NCBI GenBank assembly: GCA_029339195.1
Contig: JAPTJF010000050.1
Span: 158,371 to 222,370, forward strand
Length of the DNA: 64,000 nt
From: Micractinium sp. NFX-FRZ
Taxonomy: Eukaryota > Chlorophyta > Trebouxiophyceae > Chlorellales > Chlorellaceae
Direction: 5' to 3'
Positions 58,093 through 64,000 of the stretch are shown here, in pieces. Below the pieces are notes generated by a model. The model saw only the letters and a program-made list of their open reading frames with translations. It did no database searches and was not told the origin of the DNA. The position numbers and the translations under genes are program-made. Positions within the stretch are counted from its first letter, which is position 1. Every line of letters starts with the position of its first letter.

Positions 58093-61000
58093 ATGGCCGC
58101 CCGGCGGCCCGTTAGCCGCGCACAAGACGGTGCTGAAGACGCGATCGCGGCGGTCGCCCGAGACTTCCCTGGGCGGGAGCGGGAGGTGGCGGTGCTGGCG
58201 GCGGAGCTGAGCCGCACGGAAGCCCAGGGCGAAGGCTGCCTCGTGTATGGCCCACCAGCCACTGGCAAGTCCGCTGTGGTCAGGTGCGTCGTGTGGGGTC
58301 TGGCAGAGGGGCGGGGGATGGTGTGGGTGCAATGGAGTTGTTGCAAGGGGTTTGGTGTGTGGCGGCCACGAGCCTGCCGGTCCAGCACGGTCAGCCAGCC
58401 CCAGGCATTACCAGCCCCAGTATTCAATCCCGTCGCTGTTCAGCTGACTTGTCTACCCGTCAAAACCGCCCCCTGGACGAGGCAGGCTGAACACAAGCCT
58501 CCTGCCCTGCCCTGCTCAGCTCACCTGCCCTGCCCTTGCTTGTCCTCCCCACGGGCGCACTGCAGGGCCGTGCTGCGGGCGCTGGGCCTGCGCCACGCCT
58601 TTATCAACTGCGTGGAGACCGTCAAGCCCCGCACGCTGCTCACCTCTGTGCTGCACCAGCTCAAGGGCGGCAAGCGGCAGCGTGACGACGGCTACGAGTG
58701 CGGCATCAAGTGCGACGGCATGCCCGACTTCAAGCAGCAGCTGCCAGGTGGGTCGTGTGGTGCAGGCGGTGGTGCACACTAATGTTTGAATTCGTGAAGA
58801 AGAGGCAGCGGAATGGCGAGCTGCAAAGGCACACTGTGAGCTGCCAGCCGGCCTGCCCGCCTGCCGTCAGCTGTCGTCACCTGCCTGCCCGCCTGGCCAC
58901 CCGCCTGTGCCGCCCTTAACTTGGACTTTTCTGCACCATATCCTCCCTCCCTCCCCCTCTCCCTGCCCGGCATCCAGGCATCGTGGGGCGCAGCAGCAGC
59001 GGCAGCGGCCGGCGTGGCCCCTGCTGGCTGGTGCTGGACGGTGCGGAGCGGCTGGCGGGCAGCGAGCTGCTGACGGATCTGATGCGAATGCGGGACAGCA
59101 CGGGCGCTGAGCTGGCTGTGCTGCTGGTGGGCAGCAGGGGGTGGGGCAGCGGGCAGTACATCCAGCAGACCCGGGGGACGCCCCACCCGCCGGAGATCTT
59201 CTTCAAAGGATACCTGCCAGAGCAGATGCAAAAGGTGGGAGGGTGGGGGCGGGGCAAGTGCTGGGGCGGGGTCGTTATGGGCATGCTAGAGGTGGGAGGT
59301 GGGAGGCAGCGGGGCGGGCAGACCTGCGTGCCATTCTGCTGGGCGGTAAGAGTAGCTTAGCTGTGCAGGGGGGGCGGCTGGCAGCATCTAGCTGCATGTG
59401 ACTTCCTGCTCATCTTTGCCAGGGCATGCGGCTGGCCGAGACCCGGTGCGCGGCGGCCAGGTGTGGGAGCTGCCACCCACTCTGCCATACCGTGCAACCC
59501 TCAAACCTCGTCCGCGACCCTCCCTCCACACTGTGTCGCCTTCCTTCCTACCTGCGCCTGCCCTGCTGCAGATCCTAGAGCATGTGCGGCGACGTGCGGG
59601 CCGCGCTGGCGGTGACGGCGAGCTCCTTGCCTTCCGCCAGTTCCTCACCGCCTTTGTGCCCGCCTTCTGCCGCAACTGCAACGACCTGCTCAGCCTCAAG
59701 GTGGGGCGGGCGGGTGGGCAGGGCGGCTGGAGTGTGCGTCGCCCACTCCCTTGGTGTGGTGTGGTGTGGAACGGCGGCCTGGTGTGTGAGAACGCGCGGG
59801 GTGCAGAGGGTTTGCATCCCCTGCCTGCATCTGTCCCCTCCTTTGCAAATGCCCCTGGTTCCCCTGCCCCCCATGTAGCGAGTGCACTCGTCACCACCCA
59901 GGCTCACCTGCCTGCCTGCCTCCCCTCCCCTCTCTCACGCTGCCCCACCTGCTCCTCCTGCCTCCCCTCACCCCGGCCCCGCAGGTGGCTGTTGACAAGC
60001 TGTTCCCGCTGTACATGCAGCCGCTGCGGGAGGGACAGCAGATGCAGGCGCAGCAGCTGTACGCGCGCATACGGGAGCATGTGCAGCGCGTCACACGCTC
60101 CATGGCGCTGCAGCCTGGGCAGATGGGCGGCGTGCAGCAGGCGCAGCAGCAGGCGCAGCAGGCGCAGCAGGCACAGCAACAGGAGCTGCCGGAGCAGGCG
60201 AGCATGGCAGCGGGCCGCCGCGCCTGCTCCTCCGGCCTGGCTTTTGAGCTGCCCTTCATTGCCAAGTTCCTGCTGCTGGCCGCTTACATTGCCTCCCGCA
60301 ACAAGCCCACCTCGGACCGGGCGGTGTTCGACCCAACCCACAAGAAGCGGGTGCGGCGCGACGCGCAGGCGCACGACCGGCAGGTGGGTTGGCTGGGTTG
60401 GGCAGGCGACCAGGGAGGTCAGGCGGGCGGAGGTGGCAAATGGAGGATGGAGGATAGCTCTGTGCTGAGGTGCTCGTTGCCTGCGGCTAGCCCACTTTCA
60501 GTTACAGGGGTGCCATCACATTGGGTAATCTGGGGAGCTGTGCCTGCCTGCCTTAGTGAGGGCCTTGTAACTCTTCAGTGCGTGGCAGCTGGCAGCGGGC
60601 TTCGCACCGTCTGTGCCTGGCTGCCAATGTAATCCTGGCCCTTGCCTCACTTCCTGCCGACCTGCCGCCGACCTTTGGCCCTACTCAACTCACCCCTCCC
60701 ACTTGGTTGCCCTCTATCCCCCCCACCCCCACCCCCACCCCCACCCCGCAGGTGGAGGCAGCGGTGGAGGCGAAGCTGCGCGGCCCCCACGCCTTCCCGC
60801 TGGAGCGCCTCCTCCACATCTTCTACGCTGTCTACGCGCACCACGACGCCGAGGATGAGGGGGAGGATGAGGGGGGCGACGCGCAGGAGGTGGGTGGGGC
60901 GCATGCACACAGAAGCCAGGGCGGGGGTCTTCTAAAGGAGCAAGAGCCGGGGGAGGAGCGGGAGTAGCAGGAGGAAGAATGGGGCGGTAGCGCCAGCAGC

Positions 61001-61289
61001 GACGCCGTGCAGGTCCATGCCGATGCATCATGCGCCCCTCACCGCCTCGCCCTCGCCGCCTCGCCTCTCCCTGCCCTGCCCGCCCCGCTGCCCACAGACG
61101 CGGCGCGTGATGCAGCAGGCCGAGGTGCTGCAGCAGGTGTCGAGCCTGGTGGCGCTGCGCCTGCTGGAGCAGAGCAGTGGGGATGTGCTGGAGGGTCAGC
61201 TGTACCGGTGCAACCTGGGGGAGGACATGGCGGCGGCGCTGGCCAGCAACGTGCAGCTGCGCCTCGCAGACTACCTGCGCATGGGGTGA
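58093..61289 (+). CDS. ORC5: Origin recognition complex subunit 5
   Basis: AAA+ subunit of the nuclear complex that marks replication origins. Exons: 58093-58283, 58566-58747, 58978-59234, 59572-59700, 59985-60383, 60752-60889, 61098-61289, totalling 1488 nt (495 aa). Walker A is GPPATGKSAVV near residue 55 and Walker B is CWLVLDGAERL. HAFINCVETVKPRTLLTSVL, PEIFFKGYLPEQMQK and FCRNCNDLLSLKVAVDKLFP match the family order. The C-terminal domain begins FELPFIAKFLLLAAYIASRN, with the conserved family stretch SDRAVFDPTHKKR. A Gln/Ala-rich insert lies before it. The start at 58093 (MAARRPVSRAQ) is the first ATG of the frame. An optional extra exon around 59424-59461 was considered but is not needed for frame. 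The stop is immediately followed by a duplicated copy of the exon end. Confidence 0.88.
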
Positions 61290-61436
61290 GGGCAGAGCGG
61301 CAGCACCGCCACAGCTGAGCCTGGGTCACAGCCCGGGTTTTGGGCAGCGGCGCGGGCCAGCAGCGTGCGGCAGCGGCACGCAGACTGCCTGCGCAAGGGG
61401 TGCGGGAGGGCTGGCAGCCCCGCCACAGCTGTCCTT
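61232..61436 (+). repeat. Duplication of the ORC5 terminal exon end, offset 114 bp
   Basis: The sequence around 61232-61322 (end of the last ORC5 exon, its stop and about 35 nt of 3' UTR) recurs in diverged form at 61346-61436. Shared landmarks are GGCCAGCA, CGCAGACT.CCTGCGCA and CCCGCCACAGCTG-like ends, all offset by 114 nt. In the second copy the stop codon equivalent is altered, TGA to TGC. Confidence 0.65.
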
Positions 61437-62199
61437 GCTCTGCCTTCCTTCCAATGGTTGCCCGACCCTGCTGGACCATTACTGGGTTTGTACTTTGTTC
61501 TGCCCCCTTCTGCTTGGCCCTCCTGCCGACCTGGTGTGGGCGCCCTCGATCTGCTGGTCACGGCGCCGTGTGCAGCCGGCTGTGCCACTCCACGGCCTCG
61601 GCCGCCTCGGCCCCACCGCATGTAGCGTTGCAGGCCGCCCACCCTGGCCTCTGCGTCTCGCTGTGCTCCCTTCTGGCTCCCTCTCTCGCACGCCACTCAT
61701 CATTAGTTGCAGCATGCTATGGTTTGAAAGGCAGATGTGAAACACTCTCCCGGTGTTCTTACAAACGTAGCAGCCCAGGACAGCTAGGAGCAGCGCTGGT
61801 TGGCGGCGCTGGTGGCAGCAGTTGTCTCACCCTGGATCCTGAGCCGCTCTCTCTGTTCCCCCTAACAGAGGGATTGTCCATGTTTCGCGTCATGGCAGCA
61901 GCCTGCCTGCCCTGCACTGCTGACATCAACATCCACAGCAGCTCAGGGGCACCGGCGCAAGAATGGCGGTGTGTGTGCATCGCACACTACCTCTCGCTTC
62001 TCAGTCATGGTTGGGTGCATGTGACCTTTTTAGTTACAGAAAACTGCAACCATGGCAACGGAAACCCTGCTGACTCGAACGCACAGACTTTGCAAGGCAT
62101 GCACGCCACGGGCACCGCTTGCACAGCAGGCACGCCGCCGCCAGCGGGGCGGCTCGACTTTTACAACTTGAATACATTGCAGTGCCGTGGTGTTTAAGA
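61437..62199. other. ORC5 3' region and possible upstream part of the retroelement
   Basis: No gene is supported. A long plus-strand frame (61340-62197) is Ser/Cys/Pro-rich without family features. The left edge of the retroelement cannot be placed; it could lie anywhere after the ORC5 duplication. Confidence 0.4.
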
Positions 62200-64000
62200 A
62201 TGCCGAGGCCAGCAGGCAAGCTTGACACCATGCGAGTGGCGGCTTGCCTTGGTACCCGCACCACCGCAGTGGGGGAGGAGTTTCTCATCAAGTGGGCCCC
62301 TAGCACAGCCTTACCACATGCAGCCTTCCTGCAGATGCAGGCCTTGGGATGTGTGCCCCATACCGTGACAGCTGAGCCTTCCCGCCCCTCCTGTGATGTT
62401 GTTTGGTGCGATAGTTGGGAGTCGGCACAGTCCCTGCAGTTGCCGGACAACGATGCGGACTTGCGGGCTGCGCGTGCAGCCATCTATGAATGCCTGCAGC
62501 AGGAACAACCGATTGATACTAAAGTGGTTGCCCCCCCAATTCCGATCCCCGCAGGCACCCTGCACATTGACTTTGAGGAGGTTAACCCTGATGTGGATGT
62601 TGCACCCACACATGCCCCCTCAGTGGTGGTGGATGCAGGCCGGGCTTGGTGCTACACGTCGGAGGGCCGCTGTATGGGCGCCTTACCCCCGCCCCTCCTA
62701 GACTCGCTTTTCACTGACTATGTTACGGCTGGCGGCTCGGGTGAGAACATTCATGCCTTCGCTTCTGCGGTGGTTGCCCTGGCTCAGGACCACTTTGTGC
62801 GGTATGCCACCAAATTGCCTCGGCGACTGTGTGAGCTGGACTCCTTTGTTGTCCCGGGTGGGGTGGTGCGTGCGCTCGTGAGTGCTCTCAGCTTGCAGGT
62901 GCATTGGGGCACCACGCCCCTCACCAGGTATCGCCAACTGCCTCGCTTCACGGCTACCAGGGGTACATCGGTTCCCTTTGGGGGCCTGTGCTGTGCTGAG
63001 GGGCACCGTTTTGAGGGCATAGCGGGTATTAAGGTTGTGCAAGAGTCTGAGGAGTCGGCAGCGGTTGCGCTTAAGTGGGCGTTGCTCTCGACGTACACGG
63101 AGAGGCCGACGCTCACAGTCCTCCTCATTCCGGCATGCCCGTCCAAAGCGTTCGCTAAGTACATTGCCCACCCCCGGGTCCACAGGATATGCGTTGTCCC
63201 AGTGCAGGGGCAGAATGGCCAGCCCTGCTTGCGCAGCGCCCGCCTCCAACCAACTGGCGCCACTACTACCAGGGCGGCCAAATTTGCAGCAGACCTGATT
63301 ATTGTTGCTAATGCAGAGGGAGTGGAGCGCTACTGGCAGAGGCACATGCATGGCCGCCTTGCTGCTCAGCTTGTGCGTGACTGGCCGGCTGTCGTAGAGC
63401 CAGATACGGATTTGGCCCCTTGGGTGGCGGCATTGCGGGCAGATGCACCGTGCCCGCCTGTGCCGCAGGCGTACAAGGCCGCTCGCCTATTGCAGTTGCC
63501 ACAGACGCCCCTGCCTAATCAGTGCCCGCACCCGGCCTCCCGACGCCTCCCCCAGCCCCTCCCCCCTGTCCCTAGTGCAGCGCCTATGGCTTCGGAGCTG
63601 CTCACGGGGCACCGCGTCTTGCGATTCGCAGGCGAGAACCTGGTCTTTACTGATGGCAGCAAGTCTGATGCAGGGGCTTTGGGATGTGGGGTGTATGCCT
63701 CTGGCTCGGGGGAAAGCAGGGCGATCAAGCCTGATGGGCATGACCTCCAGCTTAATACAGTGCCCTTTGCTGAGCTGGTGGGGGGACTACAGGGAATACT
63801 CTGTGTGCCCCCGGCAGAAAATGTCAACTTGTTCATGGATAGCTCCACGGCCATGTGGCTCACAGAAATGGCTATATGCAGCCCGGAGCGCATAACTAAC
63901 AAGAAGCATGCGGGGGTGCTCACGCACCTGGCGGCAGAAATTTGTGGCCGGGTCTCAGTGCATGGGGCGCGTGTTTCAATATACAAAGTGCGGGCCCATA
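62200..64000 (+). CDS. Retroelement polyprotein fragment with RNase H domain, 3' partial
   Basis: An uninterrupted frame of 600 codons runs from the ATG at 62200 (another at 62230) off the window edge; there is no intron. Near the start, EEFLIKWAPS and VVWCDSWESAQSL resemble the two halves of a chromodomain (VKW and SWEP..L), weakly. Residues of about 125-470 form a globular region I do not recognise (RAWCYTSEGRCMGALPP, DHFVRYATKLPRRLCELDSF, TLTVLLIPACPSKAF, HPRVHRICVVPV). A Pro-rich linker follows. From about residue 475 comes an RNase H fold: LVFTDGSKSDAGALGCGVY (Asp1), VPFAELVGGLQGIL (Glu), NLFMDSSTAMWL (Asp3), ending VSIYKVRAH, where the last catalytic Asp should follow beyond the window. 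Codon use is clearly richer in T- and A-ending codons than in the host genes. No reverse transcriptase motif (such as YADD) is seen before RNase H. Confidence 0.68.
   Translation, partial: MPRPAGKLDTMRVAACLGTRTTAVGEEFLIKWAPSTALPHAAFLQMQALGCVPHTVTAEPSRPSCDVVWCDSWESAQSLQLPDNDADLRAARAAIYECLQQEQPIDTKVVAPPIPIPAGTLHIDFEEVNPDVDVAPTHAPSVVVDAGRAWCYTSEGRCMGALPPPLLDSLFTDYVTAGGSGENIHAFASAVVALAQDHFVRYATKLPRRLCELDSFVVPGGVVRALVSALSLQVHWGTTPLTRYRQLPRFTATRGTSVPFGGLCCAEGHRFEGIAGIKVVQESEESAAVALKWALLSTYTERPTLTVLLIPACPSKAFAKYIAHPRVHRICVVPVQGQNGQPCLRSARLQPTGATTTRAAKFAADLIIVANAEGVERYWQRHMHGRLAAQLVRDWPAVVEPDTDLAPWVAALRADAPCPPVPQAYKAARLLQLPQTPLPNQCPHPASRRLPQPLPPVPSAAPMASELLTGHRVLRFAGENLVFTDGSKSDAGALGCGVYASGSGESRAIKPDGHDLQLNTVPFAELVGGLQGILCVPPAENVNLFMDSSTAMWLTEMAICSPERITNKKHAGVLTHLAAEICGRVSVHGARVSIYKVRAH
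62200..64000 (+). mobile_element. 5' portion of a retrotransposon, truncated by the window edge
   Basis: Called from the RNase H domain and the divergent codon usage of the frame at 62200-64000. No terminal repeat, target-site duplication or poly-A end is visible, since the element continues beyond position 64000 and its left boundary is not defined. The class (LINE, LTR or DIRS) is left open. Confidence 0.55.

Noticed and set aside
59424..59461. Extra ORC5 exon (GMRLAETR...) between exons 3 and 4
   Set aside because: It has splice-like ends, but joining exon 3 directly to 59572 keeps frame and matches the family better.
61340..62197. 285-codon plus-strand frame between ORC5 and the retroelement
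   Set aside because: Cys/Ser/Pro-rich, no family resemblance, and it includes the non-coding duplicate of the ORC5 end.
1..64000. tRNA, rRNA or snRNA genes
   Set aside because: No cloverleaf with a TTCGA-type arm and acceptor pairing was found by eye; a covariance-model scan could not be run.

Overview
This looks like nuclear DNA of a GC-rich, intron-dense green alga. The best guess is a trebouxiophyte of the Chlorella/Micractinium type. The reasons are the high GC, the strong C/G third-position preference, several short introns per gene with CAG|GT...CAG junctions, Ala/Gln-rich low-complexity inserts, and a mix of plant-type genes (CDPK, paired Mn- and Fe-type superoxide dismutases, plant-like mitochondrial uS17). 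No prokaryotic operon, CRISPR array, rRNA or convincing tRNA was seen. All gene models below were spliced by hand from frame and splice-site logic. Total exon lengths divisible by three were used as a check where the totals are given.

Layout. 1-3.2 kb (+): 3' part of the complex I subunit NDUFA9. 4.3-12.5 kb (+,+): a tandem pair of DUF707 proteins with identical internal exon lengths. 12.7-14.3 kb (+): a small unrecognised, possibly organellar protein. 14.6-17.8 kb (-): a renalase-like FAD oxidoreductase, divergent from 18.1-22.2 kb (+), a Spinster-like MFS transporter. 22.9-26.1 kb (+): ribosome-biogenesis factor RRP1. 27.4-32.2 kb (-): a calcium-dependent protein kinase. 33.0-35.8 kb (-): an RNFT-type membrane RING E3, divergent from 36.1-37.0 kb (+), mitochondrial-type uS17. 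37.5-40.0 kb (-) and 41.7-43.8 kb (+): a Mn-type and an Fe-type superoxide dismutase, head to head. 44.8-47.1 kb (+): a BTB-like protein with C-terminal WxxxF motifs. 47.4-50.5 kb (-): a three-SANT/Myb protein, followed upstream by 51.1-51.9 kb (-), a protein built of six GAWDLLLRQ repeats. 52.7-57.3 kb (-): an SLC35F6-like transporter, divergent from 58.1-61.3 kb (+), ORC5. 62.2-64.0 kb (+): an open frame of at least 600 codons from a retroelement, ending in RNase H at the window edge.

The window is mainly ordinary housekeeping euchromatin without an obvious functional cluster. The unusual points are recurrent GC-AG introns (six clear cases in five genes), the GAWDLLLRQ repeat shared by two neighbouring genes, a BTB protein carrying PEX5-like WxxxF motifs, the SOD pair, an in-frame duplicated mini-exon in NDUFA9, loss and apparent replacement of a start codon in one DUF707 copy, and an atypical retroelement ORF with RNase H but no recognisable reverse transcriptase before it.
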